From NCBI RefSeq assembly GCF_030015065.1, contig NZ_JAIVFN010000005.1:1-64000 (forward strand): a DNA stretch of 64,000 nucleotides. Reading direction: 5' to 3'. Within the stretch, counting starts at the first letter, position 1, and every line of letters begins with the position of its first letter. The position numbers were made by a program, and so were the translations under genes. This stretch comes from Xanthobacter autotrophicus (GTDB taxonomy: Bacteria; Pseudomonadota; Alphaproteobacteria; Rhizobiales; Xanthobacteraceae). Shown piece by piece: positions 52,801 to 60,237 of this stretch. Under the pieces are notes generated by a model, which ran no database searches, was not told the origin of the DNA, and saw only the letters and a program-made list of their open reading frames with translations.

Positions 52801-54213
52801 GGCCTCAAGGCGGCTGGCATAGGCGCTGGCGAGGTCCCGCAGGGCGTCCTGGGTCCGGGCGGACAAGGCCAGCAGCCGGGCCGGCGCCGTTGCCGGCCGC
52901 ACCTCGGGCATGGGCTCCGCGGCGCGCAGGACCACGTGGGCATTGGTGCCGCCGAATCCGTAATTGCAGATGCCGGCAAACGGTGTCCGCCCGATGTCGA
53001 GGGGCACATGCTCCAGCGCCGGCGCGAGATTGAGCTGGGAAAACGCAATGTTGGGGTTGATGCCTTTGAGATGGAGCGTGCGCGGATAAAGGCAGTGCTC
53101 CAGCGCAAGCGTCGCCTTCACCAGTCCTGCGAGGCCGGAGACGCATTCGAGGTGGCCGATGTTGGATTTCACCGAGCCCAGCGGCAGCGGCGTGGCCCGC
53201 CCCCTGCCCAGCGCCGACCCGATGGCCTGCGCTTCGATGGGATCGCCGACCGGCGTGCCCGTGCCGTGCGCCTCCACGAAGGCGAGGCTTGATCCGTCGA
53301 TCCCCAGACCCTGGTAGGTTTGCTCCATCAACCGTGCCTGGCCCTCGGCGGAGGGCAGGGAGATGCCTGCGGTGCGGCCGTCCGAATTGACGCCGGCCGC
53401 AACCACATGGCTGCGAATGCGATGGCTGCCGGCACGGGCATCCACGCTCCTGCGCAGGATGATGGCGACCGCACCTTCGGAACGCACATAGCCGTCCGCC
53501 GCAGCGGAGAATGGCCGACACCGCCCCGTCGGCGACAGCATGGAGGCACGCGAAAAGCCGATGAAGGGGGCCGGCGACAGCAGCAGGTTCACGCCGGCCA
53601 CCACGGCCGTGTCGATCAGTCCTGCCTCCAGCGCGATGGCCGCCTGTGCCAGCGCGACGAAGGACGAGGAGCAGGCGGAATCGATGGTGAAGCTCGGGCC
53701 ATGCCAATCGAAGACGTAGGATATGCGGTTCGATATGATTGACAGGGAGTTGCCTGTCATGAAATGGCTCTCGATGGCCGCCGGATCGCCAGAGGCGCCC
53801 ATCTGGTAGTCGATGTTGGAGGCGCCCACATACACGCCCACCGAGCCGAGTGCCGGTGAGGACGCGGGCAGGCCGGCATCCTCCAGCGCCTCCCAGACCA
53901 CTTCGAGCAGCAGGCGTTGCTGCGGGTCGATCTGCTGTGCTTCCCTTGGGGAAATTCCGAAGGCTGCAGGGTCGAACGCAAACGGCGTGTCGAGGTAGCC
54001 GCCGGCAAACGTATAAGCGAAGCCGGGCTCGGTGCGGCGCGGATGCTGGCCAAGCTCGACCGGCCAGCGGCCGATCGGGAAATCCCGGATGGCTGATCGT
54101 GCTTGCGTCAGGAGCGTCCAGAGCGACGCGGCGTCGGTGGCACCGGGAAGGCGGCAGGCGAGACCGATGATCGCAAGATCACAAGTGGAAAGGCGTATCA
54201 ATCTTTCGTCCAT
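46831..54213 (-). CDS. Highly reducing type I polyketide synthase without release domain
   Basis: About 2460 residues from the ATG at 54213 (a TTG at 54240 is possible). The KS (10-430) has Cys181 in IDSACSSSF, His316 in VEAHGTGTP and His354 in KSNIGHLE. The AT (536-836) has Ser629 in GHSVGEV and His733 in YPFHS. The DH (906-1180) has His937 in LADHKVEGEPVVPG and Asp1100 in DPTSLDAALHS. A 500-residue stretch (1190-1710) looks like a C-methyltransferase that has lost its SAM motif. The ER (1716-2035) has GLNFRDVMLALG and IHGAAGGVGLAA. The KR (2053-2236) has IGGTGGFGLETA and YSSASAMIG..YVAANAF. The ACP Ser2367 lies in LGMDSLMALE. No thioesterase or reductase follows. One iterative module should build a saturated chain. 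Confidence 0.88.
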   Translation of the reverse strand: MDERLIRLSTCDLAIIGLACRLPGATDAASLWTLLTQARSAIRDFPIGRWPVELGQHPRRTEPGFAYTFAGGYLDTPFAFDPAAFGISPREAQQIDPQQRLLLEVVWEALEDAGLPASSPALGSVGVYVGASNIDYQMGASGDPAAIESHFMTGNSLSIISNRISYVFDWHGPSFTIDSACSSSFVALAQAAIALEAGLIDTAVVAGVNLLLSPAPFIGFSRASMLSPTGRCRPFSAAADGYVRSEGAVAIILRRSVDARAGSHRIRSHVVAAGVNSDGRTAGISLPSAEGQARLMEQTYQGLGIDGSSLAFVEAHGTGTPVGDPIEAQAIGSALGRGRATPLPLGSVKSNIGHLECVSGLAGLVKATLALEHCLYPRTLHLKGINPNIAFSQLNLAPALEHVPLDIGRTPFAGICNYGFGGTNAHVVLRAAEPMPEVRPATAPARLLALSARTQDALRDLASAYASRLEAGDAIGNATPADIAAATRHQRDLFDLRLALPVGRAEAMSTALRSFAQSSGDASPVASGKALPQQGKVAFVYGGNGAQWVGMGRTALARSAAFRSAFEAADLLYCEVGGSSLTDMLGASDLDARIGKTSVAQPLIFAIQVALTSALAEEGLTPDMVLGHSVGEVASAAASGALDLEAAIHLIHHRSLRQEPFAGRGRMLALAAGEMQARAFLDNLGLPDLDLAAVNGPRSVTISGSAEAIAHAEKAARLQRIASMGIGVDYPFHSSLLDDAEAGIRADLEQLAPTATRLDFISTVTGTLLPGTALDAGYWWHNIREPVRFADAIATAGARGATHFIEIGPRPILLSAARDTLKEAGSPAECLGSLSERDDDEEADPVRATLARAFVRGTRLDTTRAFGEAPAAPLALPAYPFQRQDFVLPRTSEALDLFGSFFGSTPTHPLLGRRVGQNIPDWRSFIDAQIVPYLADHKVEGEPVVPGASLAEMMLAAGRDTFGAGPLELLDFDILRPLTLADGTMREMSTRIDEVSRTCEIRARRRLSGGEFLLHAVGRIGLASGRPARLDRPDPATLKPATPEAVYAAAERCGLGYGPSFRKILGVERNDDGAVARLSTQAPPTGLFADLHVVDPTSLDAALHSLFLDAHQVEGETRTHLPVRIGALRVWQQGVPVTENILRRTHESRFTSRVDISLLAADGSVVAEVEGLVLREVVLSRHNDAERQFRLEFEPLDNAATTAPDLHALADFTPAPADAVLLLRGFVRSFVFETVRRIADGRDVALPALMAAQRIGSGAQDQFVRLMTYLEALGLAKAKAGGWTLQDAQLPASQTIFRTLVARFPAANGEIRLAAHLMATLPGGLETGVLGPLPAAIAELFEEDGLVFQAGLNALSRAVAERVAAAAPARPQVIAVQPWTAGLVRTLLPFVREGTAHITFAGGNTAAFERIAAQPGADGFGFLDTGKPDLRHAPVDLVVGLAARRPFDGSPEEAERIAEIGRGARIVLAHPAADEAMDLLSGNWTAAGHDSISKPQLDALLLAMGCSHIESTPLPDGLSILVGAALPPADPSVTERRPIVLGNAAAPDFCRILAGEGNPIGPDAPLPEPPSGGAAWDVIFPAVLDPDIAPRAALSACLLELKRVVGWAAGSKAVRVWIVTARGRPLEGIILDPSAVAICAFGRVILNENPELDLRLVDVDTFDADAARRLRTILDSAGPETEIASYPEGMFGVRVLRGVREETAPADTSRRVRLHVPQQGTLGSLDWIADGRKAPAADEVEVEVAATGLNFRDVMLALGALDDDILGPGLTSASLGFECAGTVVRVGADVAHLKVGDGVMGFAPDAFATHVTVPAWYAFKTPDGLALEAAAAIPVAFATAWYGLVDCARLAPGELVLIHGAAGGVGLAAVNIALARGARVIATAGTPSKAALLRALGVEAVYNSRDLAFAREIARDHGAVDVVLNSLAGDAMAASLRLVKPFGRFVELGKRDFLANTAVGLRPFARNLSYFGVDLDQLLAHDPERAKRVMADISDAFGAGQLHPLPYRAVDGENVGEAFRQMQGARHMGKIVVRPQQRGRLAAASRGDLALREGVHLVIGGTGGFGLETALWLADQTKGVVAVASRSGARDGEAAARIAAANEAGARIVVEAADARDGDALTALVERLVATHGPLRSIIHTAMVLEDGVVANLTAESLATVLAPKVDGVLALDRITEAHPVDHFVVYSSASAMIGSPGQGAYVAANAFLEGVVRNRRSRGLAGLALAWGAISDAGVIAKQEALGQRLARATGVAGIVSSEALTFLGRLMARGQEAGPMAVYAQVNQTAIASQLAVLKTPTFPRLFSATANEAGGDGDPLPARLAGLSEDAARDLLGELLAREIAGILRLPAETVDPTAPLSALGMDSLMALELRLTLEKKFGLELPLLAIGSGRTLADLTGVALASLRGTPEPASEAPEAGPDATDAAMLEQHGVSLAPEDGSAILKAIGARRAATGRPA

Positions 54214-54457
54214 GCGCCGGAATGAACCAACATCAGTCAAAGGCCGTTATTCAGGCCACGTGTTGTAAGCTGCTTTCTCGATTAAACTTATTTACTCTGA
54301 AGTGCGTCTTCCCAGTTCGACAGGACGACGACATATATCGCGCTGCGTCATCTGGGTCGAGGAAAAGCGCCCCACAACTTGTTTTTCGCATTCTGAAAAT
54401 GAAGTGATCCGGGGAGCGGCCCGAACGCCCGCCTCACCGGGCCGGGCCGACATCACA
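54214..54457. promoter_or_regulatory. PKS promoter region
   Basis: A low-GC gap between the PKS start and the end of the upstream glycosyltransferase gene on the same strand. Read on the minus strand it contains AT-rich TAAATAAG and a GGCC-N8-GGCC dyad (54243-54258), with CACGTG overlapping it. These are candidates for a promoter and operator, but no consensus match is claimed. Some transcript may also read through from the glycosyltransferase operon. Confidence 0.35.
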
Positions 54458-55744
54458 TCATATGTCGGCAACAAGGCGCGGCGAAGCACCAAGGTCGGGA
54501 CTGGCTTCGTCAAGCGCCCAGGCCAGATAGCGCTCGGCGGCCCGCTCGACAGGCAGTGGCGTCTTCATGGTGCGATAGAAGCGGTCCCAGCCTTCCATGT
54601 CTGCGGCGGCGGATACCAGCGTCTCGCCCCAGTCGGAGGTATTGCCGACTCCCACATGCAGGCCGTCGATCCCGTCGCGCACATGTTCCGCCATGCCGCC
54701 GATGTTCGAGCAGAGCAGCGGCCGACCGAAGCGGAATGCCTCCTGGATGACGACCGGCGAGTTTTCCCACCACACGGACGGCACCACCACCCAGTCGATG
54801 CGGGCCATGCGGCGCCCCAGGTCGTCGCGGTGGTACGCTCCCGGCCAGTGCAGCACGCCCTCCTCCATCAGTGGCCGTCGCAGCGCTTCGATCCGGTTGC
54901 GGAAGGCCTCGTCCTGGTTTGCGAGATTGGCGCCGTGGATCTCGACGTGGATGTCCTTGCGCTGCTTGCGGGGCAGGTTGGCGAGGGCAGACAGCAGAAC
55001 GTCCACGCCCTTGAACGGCGTGACCTGCCCGAAAAATGCGAAGCGGTTGCGCAATCCGCCGGGAGCCAGCGTCCGGGGTGCGAGACGCGCGCCCTCCGGC
55101 TGCCCGTTCTCGATGACGGCGATCCGTTCCGCCGGCAGACCCCAGGCGATATAGCGCTGACGCAGGAACTCGGACGGCGCGATGAAGCGGTCCACCGCAT
55201 CGAAATGGCGGCGGATGAAATGCTTGCGCAGCCAGAAGTCTTCCTCGCTGCGATCCGGGTAGCAACCGACGCACGCCTGAAGGCTCTCGCCAAAGCACAA
55301 TTCGGCGGAGCCGCGCTTCACCATCTGGCCGTTGTTGGCGCAGATCGCCTGGAATTCGTGAAGCGTCAGCACGATCTTCGCCCGGGGGCAGGTGTGCCGG
55401 ATTTCCCGAAGCAGTTCCAGGCCCATATGGGCGTAGTGATGGACGAACACGATGTCCGGCTTGAGCCCGCCGAGAAAGCGCCGGAACGAAGTGGTCACGG
55501 CGTCGCGCACGCCGGACTGGAACTTGAACCAGTCCCGCATGCCGGTGCGCCAGAGGAACTCGTTGTTCCGCAACACGGTGATGAGTCCGGACTGCTCGCC
55601 TGCATGATGGCCCGCGAGCAGGACGACCTTGCGTGCCGCCTCTGCCTTGCCCAGGGCCGCGAACAGTTGATAGGCCGCAACTTCGGCGCCGCCGGCGCTG
55701 AAATCCACATGGCCATGGGAAATGACAAGAATGGTCCCGGTCAA
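54458..55744 (-). CDS. Family 4-type glycosyltransferase
   Basis: A 428-residue GT-B enzyme beginning at a TTG that overlaps the stop of the preceding gene (TTGA), with GGGAGAG before it. The N-terminus is TGTILVISHGHVDFSAGGAE, with the typical Gly-Gly acceptor loop. An insert with Cys residues (ELCFGESLQACVGCYPDRS) parallels the Cys-rich insert in the 42.9-kb glycosyltransferase. Donor site: FAFFGQVTPFKGVDVLLSAL and VVVPSVWWENSPVVIQEAF. It is last in the minus-strand glycan operon. Sugar specificity unknown. Confidence 0.85.
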   Translation of the reverse strand: MTGTILVISHGHVDFSAGGAEVAAYQLFAALGKAEAARKVVLLAGHHAGEQSGLITVLRNNEFLWRTGMRDWFKFQSGVRDAVTTSFRRFLGGLKPDIVFVHHYAHMGLELLREIRHTCPRAKIVLTLHEFQAICANNGQMVKRGSAELCFGESLQACVGCYPDRSEEDFWLRKHFIRRHFDAVDRFIAPSEFLRQRYIAWGLPAERIAVIENGQPEGARLAPRTLAPGGLRNRFAFFGQVTPFKGVDVLLSALANLPRKQRKDIHVEIHGANLANQDEAFRNRIEALRRPLMEEGVLHWPGAYHRDDLGRRMARIDWVVVPSVWWENSPVVIQEAFRFGRPLLCSNIGGMAEHVRDGIDGLHVGVGNTSDWGETLVSAAADMEGWDRFYRTMKTPLPVERAAERYLAWALDEASPDLGASPRLVADI

Positions 55745-57711
55745 AGACGCTCTCCCGCCATCCCGTGCATCGCGTGTCGGCCCAGCGCCTCGCGCCAGCG
55801 CTCCTGGTGCAGCCAGGCGTTGAACAGCATCACCCGCACCCGGAAGTCGCCGGAACCGAAAAGGCCCAGGGACTGCCGCTCCAGATGCGTCAGCGCGATG
55901 TCCGGGCACACGCCCACGCGCCGCCCCGCCGCTTCCGCCGTCAGGCAGAGGTGAGAATCCTCGAAATCGCCGATGAGGTAGTCCTCGCAGAAGCCGCCAA
56001 GCTCCAGCAATTCTGCGCGATGGCCGATGAGGCAGGCTCCGGTGGCGGCGGCCTGATCGACAATGGCGCCCTCGGGCGCCGGCCCGGCCGCGAGGCCCTT
56101 GCCGGGATGCTGGTTCAGATAGACGCCGTAGGCCGGGCTGTACTCGAATGTCATGCCGTCATGCTGCACGCCGCCGCTGGGAAACAGTAGCCGGGTGCCA
56201 AGCAGTGCATAGTCGGGATTGTCATCGAGCCGCGCGCTCAGGGCGTCGAGCCAGCCCGGCGCCGTGGGGATGACGTCGGAATTCAGGAACAGGATCTGGC
56301 GGCCGCGCGCCACCGACAGGCCCAGGTTGTTGGCGCCGGAAAAGCCCCTGTTGCGTCCGCCCCAGACCACGGTCAGCGGTACCCGGTAGAGCTGCCACCA
56401 GCGCTCCATGGCCGACTGCACGGGCTGCGCGATGTTGGGATCATCGACGATATAGAGCACCTCGCAGTGCTCCCGGATGAAAGCATCGTCAGCAAATTCA
56501 AGCAGTTGGTGGTCCACGAAGTCGTAGCGGCCGAACAGCGGGATGAGCAGCGACACCTCCGGCTCGGCCGCGACCGGGCCGATGCGCCGCACGAGGGGCT
56601 GGTTTCGCGGGTGCTGGCGCATGCGGGCGATGAGGCGCTGCAGCAGCGGGCCGTCGTGGGCGGCGAAGCGCTCGACCATGCGTTCGGGCGGAACCGGCAG
56701 GCTGAAGGCCCAGCGGGCGTAGCCTACCGCATCGAGGGGCGCCGGCTCACTCGTGCGCTCGTGGAGCAGGATGAGGTCGTCGCCGGCCCGGGCGAGCAGG
56801 CGCACGACCGAGCCCCCGCGGGCGGTCGGCGGAAGCGCCTGCAGGAAGCCGGCTTCCGCGCAATCGGCACCATAATCCGCTGAAAAACCATCGAAAATGT
56901 CGGGCCGATTCCAGCGCAGCGCACCCGCCAGATCAAGGCACGCGCCCCTGTCGTCGACGACGAAGAAGTCGGCGCGGCCCAGCGACCAGCCGACGCAGAG
57001 GCCGCCGGCGTCGGGGACGGTTTTCAGGATGTCGATGTAGCCGCGGGGGTCGCCGGGGCGGTGGGAGGGGGCGGCGGACCAGGCGACGGCGCGCAGGAGG
57101 TCGGGCAAATCGCGCAGCGCATCGAACAGGACGCCCCGGGCCGGGGCGTATTCGCGCAGGATGCGGGACAGGTCGGGCTCGAGCTCGGAGGCAGCAAAGT
57201 CTTGCGGTGCAACGCTTTTCTGCTTCCGCCCGCCGGCTTTTGCGTGGACCTTCGCGCCTTCGGGGAAGGGGCCGCGCCAGAGGCAGAGGTAGCCGGTGAC
57301 CGGATTGGAGAAGGCATAGGCGGTGGCGACGTCGGGGCGGGGCACCTCGACCCGCAGGATCGGGGCGATGGGCTCTTTTCCGCTGTGAAATCCAAGGGTT
57401 GCGTCGCCGCAGGTCCAGCCGGTGAGGACCAGGATCTCGCCGTCGAAATACAGCCGGTCGAGGCCCGCCCCGTCCCGGTTGGTGCCGGCGGCGTCGGTCT
57501 CTACCAGCGGCGGCCAGACCGGGCCTTCGACGGGGCGTTGCCAGATAATCTCTTTTTCTTCAGGGACTTGCGCTGGCGGGGCGGGGTCGGCGACGGGTTC
57601 GGAAGCTTCGTGGGGTTCACGGGCTTCGGGTTCGGCGGCGCCGCCAACCCGCGCCTGCTGCGGCCGCGCTCGATTTGCAAACCAAGACATGATCTTAACC
57701 AGCCCCAGCAT
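55741..57711 (-). CDS. Large family 2 glycosyltransferase
   Basis: About 656 residues. After a low-complexity Pro/Glu N-terminus (20-60), residues 60-380 have no recognised fold and may be an accessory or second catalytic domain. The C-terminal GT-A domain (390-640) shows VSLLIPLFGRYDF, GGRNRGFSGANNLGLS, ILFLNSDVIPTAPGWL (the DxD equivalent) and GDFEDSHLCLTAEAAGRRVG. This is the rhamnosyl/GT2 pattern of surface polysaccharide enzymes. The start could also be a TTG at 57717 or an ATG at 57690. It is translationally coupled to the next glycosyltransferase. Confidence 0.82.
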   Translation of the reverse strand: MLGLVKIMSWFANRARPQQARVGGAAEPEAREPHEASEPVADPAPPAQVPEEKEIIWQRPVEGPVWPPLVETDAAGTNRDGAGLDRLYFDGEILVLTGWTCGDATLGFHSGKEPIAPILRVEVPRPDVATAYAFSNPVTGYLCLWRGPFPEGAKVHAKAGGRKQKSVAPQDFAASELEPDLSRILREYAPARGVLFDALRDLPDLLRAVAWSAAPSHRPGDPRGYIDILKTVPDAGGLCVGWSLGRADFFVVDDRGACLDLAGALRWNRPDIFDGFSADYGADCAEAGFLQALPPTARGGSVVRLLARAGDDLILLHERTSEPAPLDAVGYARWAFSLPVPPERMVERFAAHDGPLLQRLIARMRQHPRNQPLVRRIGPVAAEPEVSLLIPLFGRYDFVDHQLLEFADDAFIREHCEVLYIVDDPNIAQPVQSAMERWWQLYRVPLTVVWGGRNRGFSGANNLGLSVARGRQILFLNSDVIPTAPGWLDALSARLDDNPDYALLGTRLLFPSGGVQHDGMTFEYSPAYGVYLNQHPGKGLAAGPAPEGAIVDQAAATGACLIGHRAELLELGGFCEDYLIGDFEDSHLCLTAEAAGRRVGVCPDIALTHLERQSLGLFGSGDFRVRVMLFNAWLHQERWREALGRHAMHGMAGERL

Positions 57712-57719
57712 GGCCAACG

Positions 57720-60035
57720 CACGATTGTGCCACCACCTGCAATTCCCGATACGTCAATTAGAACTCGCGCAAGGGGACGTCAATTTGCATATTGCGACGA
57801 AGCGTTGGCGGGTAGGCGAAGGATGAGGTTGCAAAAACGGGAGACTGAGACTGAGCCATAAATCAGCCCTCGAACTTACACCTAAACAGGAGGAGAAAAA
57901 TGCTTCAGGTCATAATCTGTGAATCCGTCGCGAATTGAAATTTATTGCGGGTCATCGATGAAAGACTCTAATATTTCGGTCGCACGGTCAAATTGATCCG
58001 CCCGCCCAGAGAAAACGGCAAGTTCTTCTATTACTATAGATTTCTCCAGAAACTCCTCCACAATCCGGTATTGAGGGCGAGAGGTGTAGTCGTGAATCAT
58101 GAATGTTGCGCTGGGTGAGGCGATATAACACGCTGCTGCCGCCGCGATCCGATATCGCCCGTCAATTAACGCCAAATCAAAGTCACCCGAGCGGCTGGGC
58201 CAAGAAAGATACTCTCGAACCTGTCGTTCACTCGGCTTTAGCAGCGGAAATCCCCATGCCGTAGTGCGTCCGATATTTATGTGCCGAATATTCAATCGTC
58301 CAACATCGATATATTTTCGAAGAGCGTACTTCTCAATTATGTTCTCACAAAATGACAGATCCGTTTCGATACTGAAAACCGTCTGTATTCCGCACTCGAA
58401 AGCCAGTGCTGTTGATCCTCCGGATCCATATTCGATATACCGATGAGAGGCGCTCATTCGCTTTGCTATTGCCTCTATTTCGGCAGGAGATGCGTGTACC
58501 GCGTCGGAAAAAAGCATTGATGCCCAGCCCGGAAGCTGACGCTTGGTTTTGACGGGGTGAACAAAAGCGCTGCTCGGAAAGGGGGAGCGTTGCTCGAATA
58601 TTGCGTTAAAGTCGCGCTGATTCACCATGCCGTAAGTCGACGTAGACAGGTCTATGAGCGTAAAATCAGCCATTTTTGCGATCGTCGGCATGAGAACTTC
58701 GTAATGTCCGGTCCATCCGGCTTCGAGTTTTCGACGATATGTATCTATAAAACTGCGAGGGAAAAACATTAGTGGAAGAAGCGCCGCATGGGGCGCCTCC
58801 GGTAGAGGTTCTGCTTCCGGAGCAGAAAGACTCGGCCACCACATCCAATGAGCATTGTCTTGAGACTTTGCCCGAACCTGGACCGCTCCAACAGAGCCGG
58901 ACGTGGCTAGGGTGCACAGTCTGTCAATGGTTTCGGAGCTGGGATTATTTGGCCAAACGTCGTCCTCCCAACGTATGAAATGGGAATATTGGGGGAAGCG
59001 CTCCACCGCAACAATCATCTTAAGGTCAAGATTGCCTGGAATGATCGACCGGCCCTTGCGGTGAGGAAAGGCGTCGAAGATATCGCTCGTGGAAAGTCTA
59101 AGCTGCGCTCCGTCGCAAAATAGCGGCGTCTCAACGGGTTCATCGGAGTGAATGACAGCCACGAGGTCGGCTTTGCCTGCGAACAGATCGGCAACCCGGG
59201 CCATTGTCTCCCGCGCCAGCGCGTTTTGACCGTCGGACCGTTCGGTGGTGTCAAAGAGAATGCAAAGGGCTGTCTTATTCACTGGATGTCCCTGTGGCTT
59301 TTCCTCAAGCATCTGCTTATGCAGGAGGCGCATGTGGTTTGCAACAAGCAGGATGACCTACCCTAAGAATATGCTTCCATGCCATTGGGTGAGGTGACCT
59401 TTGAGGGCGGGCTGTGTTGGCATTTGGATTAGACGTGCCGACGTACAACACATACGATTGTAATTCCGAGAACAATAAGAGCGGCCAAGGTGCTCAAAAG
59501 GTACGGGATACTGAGAAATGAACTTGAGTATTCTGAATAATATGCAACTCGTAAATAGTCTATTATATGTGTTAGCGGATTAAAAAAAATATAATCTCGG
59601 ATTATATCTGGCATTTCGTCCGGAAGAAAAAATATCCCAGAAATGACCCACATCAACGGGCCTAGTATATTTCCAAACATAAGTGCAATAATGTTAAAAT
59701 TTGCCAAAGCTCCAAATATAACTCCAGTTCCAATTCCAAAAAAAATTGAAAAAATCAAACCATACATGAATTGAGATAAATTTGATATTTCAATTCCATT
59801 CCGAGTGTAGTTTATGGTGATAATAACTACTGAAACAATGAGGGTTGCGTTTACGATTTCAATGCATATTCGGCCGCAAAAAATATCGAACGCGTCCACG
59901 CCAGGAAAGTACAGAAGAGGCTTATTTTGCAGGAGCGCCATCATAATCTGTCGGTGCGCATAAAGCCAGATAACGAAAGGTAGAACACCTGTCATCAGGA
60001 AGATGGCAATATCTGTCCCCAATGGGGGCTTGCGG
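57720..60035. other. Low-GC cassette within the glycan cluster
   Basis: Composition drops abruptly. For example 59,581-59,640 has about one-third G+C, whereas 60,061-60,120 has about two-thirds. The cassette contains the two-domain transferase gene and the 3' three-quarters of the exporter permease gene. Its right edge is inside that permease at about codon 65. The left edge falls just upstream of the large family 2 glycosyltransferase. Such a mosaic suggests recombinational replacement of an antigen-type-specific segment. Confidence 0.75.
57942..59282 (-). CDS. Two-domain protein: glycosyltransferase-like plus methyltransferase-like
   Basis: About 446 residues from a GTG at 59282, which has AGGGA seven bases upstream; ATGs at 59312 and 59333 lack ribosome sites. 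The N-terminal half (1-240) begins TALCILFDTTERSDGQN and includes FIRWEDDVWPNNPSS, which looks like a GT-A type acidic motif. The C-terminal half (about 275-440) has HRYIEYGSGGSTALAFE, FSIETDLSF and DFDLALIDGRYR, a class I methyltransferase-like Rossmann pattern. I do not recognise the fused family. Low GC implies recent acquisition. Probably decorates the exported glycan. Confidence 0.65.
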   Translation of the reverse strand: MNKTALCILFDTTERSDGQNALARETMARVADLFAGKADLVAVIHSDEPVETPLFCDGAQLRLSTSDIFDAFPHRKGRSIIPGNLDLKMIVAVERFPQYSHFIRWEDDVWPNNPSSETIDRLCTLATSGSVGAVQVRAKSQDNAHWMWWPSLSAPEAEPLPEAPHAALLPLMFFPRSFIDTYRRKLEAGWTGHYEVLMPTIAKMADFTLIDLSTSTYGMVNQRDFNAIFEQRSPFPSSAFVHPVKTKRQLPGWASMLFSDAVHASPAEIEAIAKRMSASHRYIEYGSGGSTALAFECGIQTVFSIETDLSFCENIIEKYALRKYIDVGRLNIRHINIGRTTAWGFPLLKPSERQVREYLSWPSRSGDFDLALIDGRYRIAAAAACYIASPSATFMIHDYTSRPQYRIVEEFLEKSIVIEELAVFSGRADQFDRATEILESFIDDPQ

Positions 60036-60235
60036 CCAATGAGAAAATTCACGCCGATCGCAATCGCCAGATGCCCCAGCGGCATCACCAGCCCCAGCAG
60101 GAAGCCGAAATAGCCGGCGCCGAATCGCGTCTGCAGGTCGCGCATGATCACCGCGCCCACCACGCGGGCGTGCATGGCCGAGGCGGTGCGCCAGCTCTCG
60201 CCGGCGAAGCGGGTGGGGCGGGACGCGTTCGTCAT
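59429..60235 (-). CDS. ABC-2 type polysaccharide export permease (KpsM/Wzm-like)
   Basis: A 268-residue inner-membrane permease with six predicted helices. RDLQTRFGAGYFGFLLGLVM near the N-terminus and the final PLTHIIDYLRVAYYSEYSS segment match the KpsM/BexB/CtrC group of capsule exporters. Two bases separate it from the ATPase gene, so they form one transporter. The first ~65 codons are GC-rich like the chromosome and the rest is AT-rich, which marks an intragenic recombination point. Substrate: a capsular or lipid-linked polysaccharide. Confidence 0.88.
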   Translation of the reverse strand: MTNASRPTRFAGESWRTASAMHARVVGAVIMRDLQTRFGAGYFGFLLGLVMPLGHLAIAIGVNFLIGRKPPLGTDIAIFLMTGVLPFVIWLYAHRQIMMALLQNKPLLYFPGVDAFDIFCGRICIEIVNATLIVSVVIITINYTRNGIEISNLSQFMYGLIFSIFFGIGTGVIFGALANFNIIALMFGNILGPLMWVISGIFFLPDEMPDIIRDYIFFNPLTHIIDYLRVAYYSEYSSSFLSIPYLLSTLAALIVLGITIVCVVRRHV

Positions 60236-60237
60236 GC

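Noticed and set aside
57900-57938. A 12-codon frame with an excellent AGGAGG site (MLQVIICESVAN)
   Set aside because: Very short, antisense to the operon direction and followed by no plus-strand gene it could lead. Chance is the simpler reading, though a leader peptide cannot be excluded.
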